DNA of 42,127 nucleotides from JADJDM01 sp044352985 (GTDB taxonomy: Bacteria > Bacteroidota > Bacteroidia > B-17B0 > Aurantibacillaceae): positions 1-42,127 of the forward strand of contig JBILCU010000020.1 of NCBI GenBank assembly GCA_044352985.1. The letters run 5' to 3'. Shown piece after piece: positions 17,788 to 26,524 of this stretch. Under the pieces are notes generated by a model. It saw only the letters and a list, made by a program, of their open reading frames with translations. It made no database searches and was not told the DNA's origin. How positions within the stretch are numbered: the first letter of the stretch is position 1; each line of letters begins with the position of its first letter. Made by a program: the position numbers and the translations under genes.

Positions 17788-18480
17788 TTAGTGATTACCT
17801 TTGTGTTTTTGAAATAAATCAGGACGCTTTAATTTAGTTCGTTCAATGCTTTGTTCAAAACGCCATTGGTCAATTTTAGCGGAATGCCCACTTAATAATA
17901 TGTCAGGTACTTTCCATCCATTGTATTCTGCCGGACGAGAATAAACTGGTGGTGCCAATAAATCATCCTGAAAGGAGTCGGATAGGGCAGAGGTTTCATC
18001 GTTTAGCACACCAGGAATTAATCGAATTACCGAATCACAAAAAATTGCAGCAGCCAATTCTCCACCGCTTAATACGTAATCGCCTACAGAAATTTCGCGC
18101 GTAATAAAATGTTCTCTGATTCGTTCATCAATACCTTTGTAATGTCCGCAAAGTAAAATGATATTTTGTTTGGTTGCATAATAATTACAAATAGATTGCT
18201 GCAAAGTGTCTCCATCAGGAGACAAATAAATTAAATCATCATAATTTCGTTTCGATTTTAAAGCATTAAGGCAATTCGCTATTGGCTCAATCATCATTAC
18301 CATTCCAGCACCTCCACCAAACGCATAATCGTCAACTTGTTTTTTCTTATATTCACTGTAATCTCTTAAATTTATAAGATTAACTTCTACTATACCTTTT
18401 TGGATGGAACGTTTTAAAATACTATGCTGAAAAGGACTTTCGAGTAATTGCGGGTGTATGGTTACAATATCTATCCGCAT
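17788..18480 (-). CDS. trmD: tRNA (guanosine(37)-N1)-methyltransferase
   Basis: A 230-residue SPOUT-class enzyme that methylates G37 of tRNAs reading CNN codons, using SAM. Characteristic segments are present: MRIDIVTIHPQLLESPFQHS, YAFGGGAGMVMMIEP, LSPDGDTLQQ, LLCGHYKGIDERI, EISVGDYVLSGGELAA, IPGVLNDETSALSDSF and PPVYSRPAEYNGWKVPDILL. It is a middle gene in an operon, with 2-nt gaps on both sides. It is not next to rimM/rpsP/rplS as in many other phyla. Confidence 0.97.
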   Translation of the reverse strand: MRIDIVTIHPQLLESPFQHSILKRSIQKGIVEVNLINLRDYSEYKKKQVDDYAFGGGAGMVMMIEPIANCLNALKSKRNYDDLIYLSPDGDTLQQSICNYYATKQNIILLCGHYKGIDERIREHFITREISVGDYVLSGGELAAAIFCDSVIRLIPGVLNDETSALSDSFQDDLLAPPVYSRPAEYNGWKVPDILLSGHSAKIDQWRFEQSIERTKLKRPDLFQKHKGNH

Positions 18481-18482
18481 GG

Positions 18483-18986
18483 TTAAATTAAGTAAACAGT
18501 TTCTTTTCCTTTAACACTTAAATCTGCAACAATATGCTCTTGCAAGGTTGTTGAAAGAGATAAGCCTACAAAATCAGCTTTAACAGGAAACTGAGTATGG
18601 CTTCTGTCAACTAAAATCAATGTGTTTATTTTTTTTACGGGTTTATCTAAAAATATTTTTACACCATAAATTAATGTTTTACCACTGTTTAAAACATCAT
18701 CCACTAAAATCACCGTTTTATTTTTATAGTCTTTTTCAGTAAAATCTATTTTGGGCTCGTTAGCCAAAGGATTTTTTTTGTCTAAACTAATTTTACCTAG
18801 AGTTATTTTCTGTTTGGTTATTTTTTTAAGAGCCTTTACTACATGTTGAGCAAGCAAATATCCGTTACCATCAATTCCTGCAATAAGTAACTCTTTTTCT
18901 TCAAAGTTGTTTTCAAGAACTTCATAGGTTAATCTATTCAGTTTTTGTTGTATTTGCTTAGAATTAAGGATTTCTGTTTTTTTCAT
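18483..18986 (-). CDS. PyrR-like phosphoribosyltransferase
   Basis: A 167-residue type I phosphoribosyltransferase. The PRPP-binding loop is TVILVDDVLNSGKTLIYG and an earlier segment is ELLIAGIDGNGYLLAQHVV. Length and the DDVLNSGKT loop resemble PyrR (uracil phosphoribosyltransferase/regulator) or hypoxanthine phosphoribosyltransferase. Neither can be chosen safely from sequence. No pyr operon or RNA target is nearby. It leads the operon with trmD and the 188-residue protein and is divergent from purM. Confidence 0.8.
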   Translation of the reverse strand: MKKTEILNSKQIQQKLNRLTYEVLENNFEEKELLIAGIDGNGYLLAQHVVKALKKITKQKITLGKISLDKKNPLANEPKIDFTEKDYKNKTVILVDDVLNSGKTLIYGVKIFLDKPVKKINTLILVDRSHTQFPVKADFVGLSLSTTLQEHIVADLSVKGKETVYLI

Positions 18987-19052
18987 TGGTTGTTTTGAAA
19001 AATATTGCGCTAAAATAAGATTTCTTTCAGTTCACTTAAAGTTTAAAAATAC

Positions 19053-19060
19053 TAACTTTG
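19053..19060 (+). promoter_or_regulatory. -7 box of purM
   Basis: TAACTTTG matches TAnnTTTG and lies 14 nt before the ATG at 19075, giving a short leader. The -33 is weak. Confidence 0.45.
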
Positions 19061-19074
19061 AAAAAAAATTGTGA

Positions 19075-20274
19075 ATGAGTAATAATCGCTACAATCAGCG
19101 TGGAGTTTCTGCTGATAAAGAAGATGTGCATAAAGCAATAGCTAAGCTTGATAAGGGTTTATTTCCAAAAGCTTTTTGTAAAATTTTGCCTGATTATGTG
19201 GGAAATGATGATGATTTTTGCAACATTATGCATGCCGATACCGCAGGAACAAAACCAAGTTTAGCGTATGTGTATTGGAAAGAAACAGGCGATCATTCTG
19301 TTTGGAAAGGAATCATCCAGGATGCTTTAATCATGAATATTGATGATTTGATTTGTGTGGGTGTAACAGATAATATAGTTATTTCATCTACAATAGGAAG
19401 AAACAAAAATTTAATACCGGGCGATGTTCTTTCTCATTTAATAAATGGCACAAATGATTATATTGAATACCTAAAAACGCTTGGTGTTAAACTTCATTTA
19501 TCAGGTGGTGAAACAGCTGATGTTGGAGACATTGTTAGAACACTTGACGTTGGTTTCACAGCATTTGCTCGTACAGAAAGAAAAAATTTAATTAATAATG
19601 CCAACATAAAACCTGGTGATGTAATTGTTGGGTTAGCTTCATTTGGCAAATCAACTTACGAACAAGAATATAATGGAGGAATGGGAAGTAATGGATTAAC
19701 TTCTGCTCGCCATGATGTTTTTGAAAAAGAATACTCAAGTAAATATCCTGAATCTTTTGATACTAATTTACCTGCTTCAGTAGTTTATTCGGGCAATAGA
19801 AAATTAACCGATGAAGTTGAGGTTAATTATATGGATAAAGGAATTTTAAAAACAGAAAAAGTTAGCGCTGGTAAATTAGTGCTTTCTCCAACCCGAACAT
19901 ATGCGCCAGTAGTTAAAAAAATTCTTGATTTATACAGAGATAAGGTTCATGGTATTGTTCATTGCAGTGGCGGTGGACAAACTAAGATTTTACATTTTAT
20001 AGATAATTTACACGTAATTAAAGATAATTTGTTTGCTACTCCACCATTATTTAAACTTATACAGGAGGAATCGAAAACAGATTGGAAAGAAATGTATAAA
20101 GTGTTTAATATGGGTCATCGATTAGAGTTTTATGTTCCTCAAGATGTTGCAAATGATATTATCACGATATCTAAAGAGTTTAATATTGATGCCCAAATAG
20201 TTGGTAGAGTTGAACATACAGAAGGTAAAAAAGTTACCATTAAATCTGCTCATGGGGAATTTGAATATTTATAA
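19075..20274 (+). CDS. purM: Phosphoribosylformylglycinamidine cyclo-ligase (AIR synthase)
   Basis: A 399-residue PurM-family protein catalysing FGAM to AIR with ATP in purine synthesis. Visible motifs: NRYNQRGVSADKEDVHKAI, HADTAGTKPSLAY, GIIQDALIMNIDDLICVG, LSGGETADVGDIVRTLDVG, and GIVHCSGGGQTKILHF. It is longer than the ~345-residue E. coli enzyme, in line with the divergent Bacteroidota form. The small ORF start is clear, with the first ATG after a -7 box. Together with purS it gives two purine genes in the window, in separate transcription units. Confidence 0.93.
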   Translation: MSNNRYNQRGVSADKEDVHKAIAKLDKGLFPKAFCKILPDYVGNDDDFCNIMHADTAGTKPSLAYVYWKETGDHSVWKGIIQDALIMNIDDLICVGVTDNIVISSTIGRNKNLIPGDVLSHLINGTNDYIEYLKTLGVKLHLSGGETADVGDIVRTLDVGFTAFARTERKNLINNANIKPGDVIVGLASFGKSTYEQEYNGGMGSNGLTSARHDVFEKEYSSKYPESFDTNLPASVVYSGNRKLTDEVEVNYMDKGILKTEKVSAGKLVLSPTRTYAPVVKKILDLYRDKVHGIVHCSGGGQTKILHFIDNLHVIKDNLFATPPLFKLIQEESKTDWKEMYKVFNMGHRLEFYVPQDVANDIITISKEFNIDAQIVGRVEHTEGKKVTIKSAHGEFEYL

Positions 20275-20322
20275 TGTTTTTGATTATCTGAATAAAATAT
20301 TTTGCCATTTTTAGTTTAATTT

Positions 20323-20354
20323 TTTGTTGAAACTAAAACTATTTTGTATTATTG
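20323..20354 (+). promoter_or_regulatory. Promoter of the ECF sigma gene
   Basis: TTTG (20323-20326) and TATTATTG (20347-20354, 7 of 8) are 20 nt apart. A transcript from here would carry an unusually long leader of about 70 nt that includes the inverted repeat at 20390-20430. Confidence 0.5.
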
Positions 20355-20389
20355 CCTTATAAATCTTTAAAAACAAGCTATAGGTAACA

Positions 20390-20430
20390 CAACTACTTTT
20401 TTCTTAAAATTTTAATATTTAAAGTAGTTG
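20390..20430 (+). promoter_or_regulatory. Leader hairpin next to the sigma-factor start codon
   Basis: CAACTACTTT (20390-20399) pairs perfectly with AAAGTAGTTG (20421-20430) around a 21-nt AT-rich loop. The 3' arm ends 3 nt before the ATG at 20434, so folding could limit ribosome access. No T-run follows, so it is not a terminator. Confidence 0.5.
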
Positions 20431-20433
20431 CCT

Positions 20434-21030
20434 ATGAAAACAATTGTTAAAGATGATAATCAATTAGTAATTGATTACATTAATGGAGACGAAAATTCAC
20501 TTGGAATCTTACTTCAACGTCACAAAAGAAAAGTTTTTTCTTCTATTTATTTATTGGTAAGAAATAGAGAACTTACTGAGGATATTTTTCAAGATACTTT
20601 TGTAAAAGTTATTCATTCATTAAAAAGCGGCTATTATCAAGAAGAAGGTAAATTTTTACCTTGGGTATTACGTATTGCCCGTAATCTTGTAATTGATCAT
20701 TTTCGAAAAGATAAAAAAATTCAAACTATTCAGCATATTGTAAATGAAGACGGTGAACAAACAGATATTTTTTCGGTACTGAATATTCAAAAATCTGACG
20801 ATTACGAAATAGAAAAAAAAGAATTTAAAAAGAAAATTCGTTCATTAATTGAGTTGTTACCCATAGAACAAAAAGAAGTTTTGTTAATGAGAGTAAATTA
20901 CGATATGAGTTTTAAAGAAATTGCAGATTTTTCTCAAGTCAGTATAAACACATCATTAGGGAGAATGAGATATGCTTTAATAAATCTTAAAAAAATGATG
21001 GAAAATAATCAGCAAGTTGTAATTGCTTGA
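20434..21030 (+). CDS. RNA polymerase sigma-70 family factor, ECF type
   Basis: A 198-residue sigma factor with region 2 (residues about 12-85: VIDYINGDENSLGILLQRHK, ELTEDIFQDTFVKVI, WVLRIARNLVIDHFRKDKK) and region 4 (about 130-185: LLPIEQKEVLLMRVNYDMSF, KEIADFSQVSINTSLGRMRY). Regions 1.1 and 3 are absent, which defines an ECF (group 4) factor. No anti-sigma gene or FecR-like partner is adjacent, so its control is not through a neighbouring gene. I chose the ATG at 20434 over the in-frame TTG at 20428. It is convergent with the DUF6089-like barrel gene, 12 bp apart. Confidence 0.92.
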   Translation: MKTIVKDDNQLVIDYINGDENSLGILLQRHKRKVFSSIYLLVRNRELTEDIFQDTFVKVIHSLKSGYYQEEGKFLPWVLRIARNLVIDHFRKDKKIQTIQHIVNEDGEQTDIFSVLNIQKSDDYEIEKKEFKKKIRSLIELLPIEQKEVLLMRVNYDMSFKEIADFSQVSINTSLGRMRYALINLKKMMENNQQVVIA

Positions 21031-21042
21031 AGATGATAGCAA

Positions 21043-21993
21043 TTAAAATTTAGATCTTGTTCTTTTCTTAGACTTAGTATCAAGAAAATAGCCAATTTTT
21101 AGTTCAATACACATGTAAGAATCACGTTGAATGTCTCCTCTTTGTGCTCCTGTACCATCTGCATTAGGTGAAGTTGCGCCAGGAATATCGCCTTTACTAG
21201 GATCAGATAAAGCTACAGCAACTGGCCCTTTGTATTGTAATAAAAGATTTTTATCGTAATAAACACCACTTACATCATCGATATAATCAGTAGTTGTTTT
21301 TCTAAAATTATATTCTAAACCTAAAGTTAATTTTCTTGATAAATTTAATCGATAGCCAAATCCAAAAGGTATACATGTAGAAATCTTTCTATATGCTTTA
21401 GGGCCACCTGGTAATCCTTGGCCTTCAGTTGAAAGTGGTTGTAAATTTACCCAAGAACCATTGTAAAGTGCTTGCGGGTTAAAATGAAATACACCAATCC
21501 CAATAAAACCGTAGATGTACTGACTAGAGGCTTTGTAACGTCTTTTTAATGTTTTTTTAATGTGATACCTGTTACCAATAGTTGTAATTTGTGATGTTAC
21601 TTCAACAAGTGCTGAAATTTCAGTAATTGGTGATCGGAAGCTTAAATTTCTATTGTTTCTAACTGGTTCTTGAGTTAGTTCATCACTACCATATACTCTC
21701 ATGTAATTAAAATCTGCACGAAAAGCTAAGAATTTTAATGCTCTGTATCGGTATCCTAAAGTTAAAGAAGGTCTTGTTAATGCTAATTCTAAATCAGCGT
21801 AACTAAAATCTTTACCTATATCATCCTGACCACCTAAATCACCAAGAAAGTTAGAAGCGCCTATACCTAAATAAATTTCACTACGTTGTTTTTTCCAGGC
21901 ATTTGAAGACATAAAACCACCTTGCGCAATAGCATCTGAAATAAAAAAAATGCTAATTAATAATGAAAATAATGCAGGTAATTTCTTAAACAT
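21043..21993 (-). CDS. DUF6089/PorG-like outer-membrane beta-barrel protein
   Basis: A 316-residue exported protein. The signal peptide (ALFSLLISIFFISDAIAQ) is followed by amphipathic strands typical of an outer-membrane barrel: EIYLGIGASNFLGDLGG, PSLTLGYRYRALKFLAFRAD, LTLGLEYNFRKTTTDYIDDV and a last strand CIELKIGYFL. The FLGDLGG/TDYIDDVSG pattern matches my memory of the DUF6089 family, which includes PorG, an outer-membrane part of T9SS in Porphyromonas. That assignment is inference. T9SS cargo in the same window fits. A full promoter match lies upstream at 22009-22038. Confidence 0.75.
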   Translation of the reverse strand: MFKKLPALFSLLISIFFISDAIAQGGFMSSNAWKKQRSEIYLGIGASNFLGDLGGQDDIGKDFSYADLELALTRPSLTLGYRYRALKFLAFRADFNYMRVYGSDELTQEPVRNNRNLSFRSPITEISALVEVTSQITTIGNRYHIKKTLKRRYKASSQYIYGFIGIGVFHFNPQALYNGSWVNLQPLSTEGQGLPGGPKAYRKISTCIPFGFGYRLNLSRKLTLGLEYNFRKTTTDYIDDVSGVYYDKNLLLQYKGPVAVALSDPSKGDIPGATSPNADGTGAQRGDIQRDSYMCIELKIGYFLDTKSKKRTRSKF

Positions 21994-22008
21994 AAAAAAA
22001 TCTTAATG

Positions 22009-22038
22009 CAAATCTAATAATTTTTTTTAACTATCCAA
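22009..22038 (-). promoter_or_regulatory. Promoter of the DUF6089-like gene
   Basis: On the minus strand TTG (22036-22038) and TAGATTTG (22009-22016) are 19 nt apart, matching the Bacteroidota consensus. Confidence 0.6.
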
Positions 22039-22151
22039 TCTATTTTATCATAGTGATTTATAAACTTAATAAATCAGCATTTTTTTATTAATTATTTCAT
22101 GAATTAGTAATATAAATTGTACAAAATAGCTATAATAAATACTAATTAAAT

Positions 22152-23036
22152 CTAATTTTCTACAGTTGAATTTTTATAATATTTTTTCAGAAAAAGTATT
22201 TCAACTGTAATCAAAATGCCACTAAGTAGAGCTAACAATAAACTCATAGATTCTCCTTCAATATTTGAAATTGGATCATTGTCAATACTTCCGGTAACAT
22301 AAGCCATAACTACTGCAAAGCCATTGTTTACGGTATGTGCAATTATGGATAGCCATAAGTTACCGGAATAGAAATAGAGATAACCCAAAACTGCTCCAAG
22401 TAATACTCTTGGAACAAATCCAAAAAACTGCAAATGAATTGCGCTGAATAAAATGGCAGTAATCCAAATAGCTAAATGATGATTCAATTTGTTTTCAATG
22501 AATAAGCGTTGTATAAAACCTCTGAAAAATATTTCCTCGCTCAAGCCTGCCATAAATGCAACAACAAATAAATTTGAAATCATATTTCCTAAGGTATTAT
22601 TGGCGAAAAATATTTTTATAGTTTCGTTAGCTGCATTTTCTTTTATGCGCATCCAGCTTTCAATGTTTTTAAGTGAATCGGGGAAATGAACAGATGAATT
22701 CCATTCGGCTGTATAACTTACAAGAGGAAGAGCTATAATGCAAATTGTTAATGCAATTATTAAACCTTGCCATTTTGGGAATTTTTGAAGTTGTAAAAAT
22801 TTTATTTTTTCAGATCTAATAACACTACTAAAAAGGATTACGGGAACAATAAAAGTAATTGCCACTAATATCACCTGCATCACTTTAAGGAAAACAATTA
22901 ATAATGTATTGTTTGGATCAATTTGCGGAACAGAACTTTCTCCTAAACTACCAAATAAGGCAAGTATTATTAAATAAGTTAGACCGATTGAAAGTTGAGC
23001 CCATAAAGGTGCGCGGTGTTGGGTAAGTTCAGTCAT
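22152..23036 (-). CDS. CPBP-family intramembrane metalloprotease
   Basis: A 294-residue multi-spanning membrane protein of the CPBP/CAAX protease (Abi) group. The three active-site motifs are present: EEIFFRG (Glu167, Glu168, Arg172), FSAIHLQFFG (His201) and HTVNNG (His234, Asn238). Family members cleave prenylated or other membrane peptides, or process peptide toxins; the bacterial substrate is usually unknown. About six hydrophobic helices can be seen. It is the last gene in a cluster of envelope lipoprotein genes, 9 bp after an LPP20-like gene, and is probably co-transcribed. Confidence 0.88.
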   Translation of the reverse strand: MTELTQHRAPLWAQLSIGLTYLIILALFGSLGESSVPQIDPNNTLLIVFLKVMQVILVAITFIVPVILFSSVIRSEKIKFLQLQKFPKWQGLIIALTICIIALPLVSYTAEWNSSVHFPDSLKNIESWMRIKENAANETIKIFFANNTLGNMISNLFVVAFMAGLSEEIFFRGFIQRLFIENKLNHHLAIWITAILFSAIHLQFFGFVPRVLLGAVLGYLYFYSGNLWLSIIAHTVNNGFAVVMAYVTGSIDNDPISNIEGESMSLLLALLSGILITVEILFLKKYYKNSTVEN

Positions 23037-23045
23037 TTAAAAATG

Positions 23046-24461
23046 CTAGTACACAATTAATTTTCGTTTTAAAAAAAACAATGCTTCGTAAAGTTTTATT
23101 TTTAGTTGTTCAGAATTGTATGCGTTCATTCCTGCAATATCCAAACTGTTGCCGCTACCATAAATTTCATCGGCAATTCCGGAATAAATTATTTCATTTG
23201 TTTTTGCATTTTTCAAATTCAATTGCAAATTCAGTTTTGCTAATTGAATTCCAAATTTACTGTTCAGTTCATCAGAACTTATATCCTTTGATGTATTAGA
23301 AACACATTCTATAATATAATCTGCGGTTAGCCCAGTTTCTGTAAGTACAACTTCAGGTAAATTCATTTTTTTTAAAATGAGTTGTTGAATGATTTTTGTA
23401 TCATTGAATTTTGAAAAGTTTTGTTCAGTTGTTTGCACTGTGATTTGAATGGGTTGAATTTTTAATCCGGATTTTAATTCAGGAATCTGAATAAACTTTT
23501 TTAATAATTCAACAGAAAAAACAGATCCACTGTCATTCTCTGTTAGTTTATTTAAATCTGGGGATAGAGTAATTCCAACTGTGTTTTCAATAAGGTTTAC
23601 TGATTTGATAGATAATTCTGTTTTTCCTTCAAGATTCGTTATTATTTTTTCATTCACCAATTTTATTTTGTCATTTTCTAATGAAACAGAAAATGGAAAA
23701 TCTTTCAGGGGCATTTTTTCATTGTAAGCAATATCAAATTTTAAATTATCATAAGTGTTTTGATAAGGTTTAACAGTGTAATAACTTTTAGGTGCTGCGA
23801 TTGAAATTGCTTGTAAATTTTTTTGAATGGAATTAGTTAAGTCAAGAACTGATGTTAAACCAGTTTTAGATTGGAATTTAATATCTTCATTAAAATAAGG
23901 CAAAAGAAGAGTAAAGGCCTGTAGTTTTTTCTTTATGCTGTTTGTAAAGTTTTTTTGATTTTCATCATCAGCTGAAAGGTTAATTAAGTTAACCGCTTTA
24001 TCTATTAAACTTTGTTTTTTTTGAGCTTTCTGATTTTCATATTCTTCTTTATCCAACTCATAATACATCCAAAACTGAGAATCGTTTTCATAAGAATCTA
24101 CCAATCTGAAACCTTCAATATTATCGCTGCTGCTTAGCTGAATCATTGAATTGTAATTTTCAGAAAACTGACTATTGTTTTGTACAGTGTGTAATATAGA
24201 ATTGCTGGAAATATTAACTTTAATTTCAGAACTTAAATCAAAAAGTGCATTTTTTTTGGCTTCGTTTTGATAATTGCTGCTGTTTGATTTTTCAGCCATA
24301 CCAATACCAATATATTTCAAAATACTTGTTGGTCGTTTACTTACCCAACCTGGAACTAATTTTTGGGACGTAGTTGAAACTGCGCTTGATTGTGCTTTTA
24401 ATTTAGTAGCTAGCACAACTAAAAGTAAAGAGTGGATTATTATTTTGAAAATAAACTTCAT
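23046..24461 (-). CDS. LPP20-like exported protein
   Basis: A 471-residue protein with a signal peptide (IIIHSLLLVVLATKLKAQ) and no lipobox Cys. Residues about 37-135 resemble the LPP20 fold: PGWVSKRP, YIGIGMAEK, YQNEAKKNALFDLSSEIKVN. The rest is beta-rich and not recognised. The C-terminal part (residues about 370-470, TADYIIECVSNTSKDISSDE, LNLKNAKTNEIIYSG) looks like a second domain seen in lipoproteins that assess envelope state. Its start overlaps the stop of the upstream lipoprotein gene by 1 nt, so translation is probably coupled. Confidence 0.7.
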   Translation of the reverse strand: MKFIFKIIIHSLLLVVLATKLKAQSSAVSTTSQKLVPGWVSKRPTSILKYIGIGMAEKSNSSNYQNEAKKNALFDLSSEIKVNISSNSILHTVQNNSQFSENYNSMIQLSSSDNIEGFRLVDSYENDSQFWMYYELDKEEYENQKAQKKQSLIDKAVNLINLSADDENQKNFTNSIKKKLQAFTLLLPYFNEDIKFQSKTGLTSVLDLTNSIQKNLQAISIAAPKSYYTVKPYQNTYDNLKFDIAYNEKMPLKDFPFSVSLENDKIKLVNEKIITNLEGKTELSIKSVNLIENTVGITLSPDLNKLTENDSGSVFSVELLKKFIQIPELKSGLKIQPIQITVQTTEQNFSKFNDTKIIQQLILKKMNLPEVVLTETGLTADYIIECVSNTSKDISSDELNSKFGIQLAKLNLQLNLKNAKTNEIIYSGIADEIYGSGNSLDIAGMNAYNSEQLKIKLYEALFFLKRKLIVY

Positions 24462-25816
24462 TATTTAATAACGTAATTTTGCAGTACTTTTTTAAACGAT
24501 GAAATTGATTTAGCATCTGCATCTTTTTTAAGAGCGCTAACAGATAGTAACTCTCTTTTTTCGGAAAATTTCTTTCTCCATTGATTAGGGTTGTATTGAT
24601 TGATTTGTGGTGTAGTGCAAGGATCGTAAGGGAAAATCTTATTTATGTTACTCGTGTTAATTGTTCCACCAGGAAATTCGTTGTATTCAACCATATCTCT
24701 TCCAGCACAACTTTCTGTATTGGTTAAAATTATCTGATTGTTTTCTGCATTTAGTAATTTGTATTTAAAATCGTAACTATAAGTTTTTGAAATTTTATTT
24801 TCTGAAAATGGGATTTTTACACATTCGGTAACTAAAACTTCGTTTCTTTTTTCAGTTACTTGCTGATAAGCTGTTTGTTGAACAGGTCTTGTTTTGGGTT
24901 CATTAATCTGAACATTTGAAATGTCGTAAATAAAATAATAATTTACACCAGTTGCTTTTTTTATGCCTTGTAAAAGATCAATGTTTCCGGTGTTAGATAA
25001 TTTGTCAATATCAGCTTTTGCAATGAAAGGGGAATTATTTATTAATTCAAAGTTCTTTGTTATGGCTGTACTTTCTTTTGTAAACTCATTCATCAAATTA
25101 TCTTCGATTTCCTTTTCGTCTGATAATTTAGGTTTAATTACCATAAGTTTAACAGTTAATAAGCCATTTAAAAGCTCTTTTAAATCAGCAGCATCTTTAT
25201 AATCACTTTTCTTCAAAATAATTTTATCTAATTTCGAATCAGCGGTTTGATAATTTTTATTTTCCATGTCTTTTATCATAGAAATATAAAGAGGTTCGCA
25301 AACTGCAGTAACTTCAAATTCCTGAGTGCGTTTAAATTCCGGATTGTATTTTTTAATTTTATTTATTTCACGTAAAGCAGCATCGTAATTGCTGCTGTTT
25401 AAAGATTTAAAAGCATTATCGTAATGCCTGTTTAAATATTTATCCAATGCGTTTTCGTAATCTGCATTGTATGCCTGTGGATAAATTAGCTCAACGTTAA
25501 ATGATGAACTTTTGCTTGTAAATGATTTTAATTTATCGAATGTTTCGATTGATTGATCAAACTCATTACTACTGTATTCTCTGAAAAATTTAGAGGATAA
25601 ATTATTAACGTATTTCTGGCCAACTTCTTTTAATTTTATTCTTGCTTTAGTATTATTAGGTTTTCTTTCTAAAGACTCCATGTAAAATGACGCGGCTTCA
25701 TTTACCAAACCTTGCTTCTCTAATTTTTCAGCAGCTTTAAAATACTTTTTTGATCCTGTACAAGAGTACAAAAATAAAAGGAGAGAAATTAATACTATAA
25801 AACTTGATTTATTCAT
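24461..25816 (-). CDS. Lipoprotein with TPR-like N-terminal half
   Basis: A 451-residue lipoprotein with lipobox Cys19 (LLLFLYSC). The N-terminal half has TPR-like helical repeats: AAEKLEKQGLVNEAASFYME, DNAFKSLNSSNYDAALREIN, NKNYQTADSKLDKI. The C-terminal half is unassigned; it holds VKLMVIKPKLSDEKEIEDN and a GVNYYFIYDISNVQI stretch that looks like the CsgG/LpoB type of envelope fold, which is inference. It sits in the cluster with two LPP20-like proteins. A terminator-like hairpin lies directly in front of its start, so its expression must come by readthrough or from a promoter overlapping the previous gene. Confidence 0.68.
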   Translation of the reverse strand: MNKSSFIVLISLLLFLYSCTGSKKYFKAAEKLEKQGLVNEAASFYMESLERKPNNTKARIKLKEVGQKYVNNLSSKFFREYSSNEFDQSIETFDKLKSFTSKSSSFNVELIYPQAYNADYENALDKYLNRHYDNAFKSLNSSNYDAALREINKIKKYNPEFKRTQEFEVTAVCEPLYISMIKDMENKNYQTADSKLDKIILKKSDYKDAADLKELLNGLLTVKLMVIKPKLSDEKEIEDNLMNEFTKESTAITKNFELINNSPFIAKADIDKLSNTGNIDLLQGIKKATGVNYYFIYDISNVQINEPKTRPVQQTAYQQVTEKRNEVLVTECVKIPFSENKISKTYSYDFKYKLLNAENNQIILTNTESCAGRDMVEYNEFPGGTINTSNINKIFPYDPCTTPQINQYNPNQWRKKFSEKRELLSVSALKKDADAKSISSFKKVLQNYVIK

Positions 25817-25819
25817 AAA

Positions 25820-25862
25820 TAAAAAAGCCGACTTTCAAAGTTGTTCTTTTAAGTCGGCTTTT
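25820..25862 (-). terminator. Hairpin terminator between the LPP20 lipoprotein gene and the TPR lipoprotein gene
   Basis: AAAAGCCGACTT (25823-25834) pairs with AAGTCGGCTTTT (25851-25862), with a T-run on the minus strand (A-run 25821-25826 on plus). It ends 4 nt before the ATG of the next gene at 25816. Confidence 0.8.
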
Positions 25863-25874
25863 AAAGAATTAAAA

Positions 25875-26459
25875 TTATTTTCCTTCTTCAGCTAATTTTT
25901 TCATTTCAGCGTCAAAAATCTGTTGAAATTTTTGTTTGTCGTAATCTAATTTCAATTTTGCATCGTTTGAAATTTTTGAGTCAATTTTTTCTAAAACACT
26001 TTTTTTGTTGGATTCAAGAGCAATCCAAACGATATATGCTTTATCAGAAGGATCCTGAAATGTTTTTTGTCCAAGTTCTTTTACATTAGACATTTCAAGA
26101 TTTACAACTTCACGTGATAATTCTTCAAACTTATTTTCAAATTCCTGTGTGTTTCCAACTGTACGCTGATTAGTATATTGATCAGTTACTCGTTTTACTG
26201 TTGCATTAATATTTGCAGCCATTTCAGCTCTTGCATTTTGATAAGCAATTTTTTTAGCAGTTGCTAAATCAGGAGATTTTCCTGATTGTTTAGAGCGGAA
26301 GTTTTCTTCGTCGCTTCTGTATTCTTTTGAATCAAACGGAGTTGTAATTTCGATTAAACCTTCTTGTTTTGCTACAGTAACAGGTTTTTTTGATTTACAC
26401 GATACGGCTAAAAGTGATAATGCTAAAGCCGGAATGGTTAAAAGTTGAATTGTTTTCAT
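25875..26459 (-). CDS. LPP20-like lipoprotein
   Basis: A 194-residue lipoprotein with lipobox Cys21 (LALSLLAVSC). The mature part has the LPP20-like pattern: GKSPDLATAKKIAYQNARAE, MAANINATVKRVTDQYTNQR and KAYIVWIALESNKKSVLEKI. The C-terminus is a charged helix. It is the first gene of the envelope cluster, 65 bp after the parE stop, with a perfect -7 box upstream (26492-26499). Function is unknown; the family also includes outer-membrane lipoproteins of Helicobacter. Confidence 0.78.
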   Translation of the reverse strand: MKTIQLLTIPALALSLLAVSCKSKKPVTVAKQEGLIEITTPFDSKEYRSDEENFRSKQSGKSPDLATAKKIAYQNARAEMAANINATVKRVTDQYTNQRTVGNTQEFENKFEELSREVVNLEMSNVKELGQKTFQDPSDKAYIVWIALESNKKSVLEKIDSKISNDAKLKLDYDKQKFQQIFDAEMKKLAEEGK

Positions 26460-26491
26460 TTTGTTTGTTTTGTTTTTTCGATTTCCGAAAC

Positions 26492-26499
26492 CAAATATA
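26492..26499 (-). promoter_or_regulatory. -7 box of the LPP20 lipoprotein gene
   Basis: TATATTTG on the minus strand, perfect match, 32 nt before the ATG at 26459. No -33 partner at the usual distance. Confidence 0.45.
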
Positions 26500-26524
26500 A
26501 TACCAAAAAATTAAATCATTAAAA

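Noticed and set aside
20428..20433. TTG start of the sigma factor gene
   Set aside because: It lies inside the leader hairpin arm and an in-frame ATG follows at 20434.
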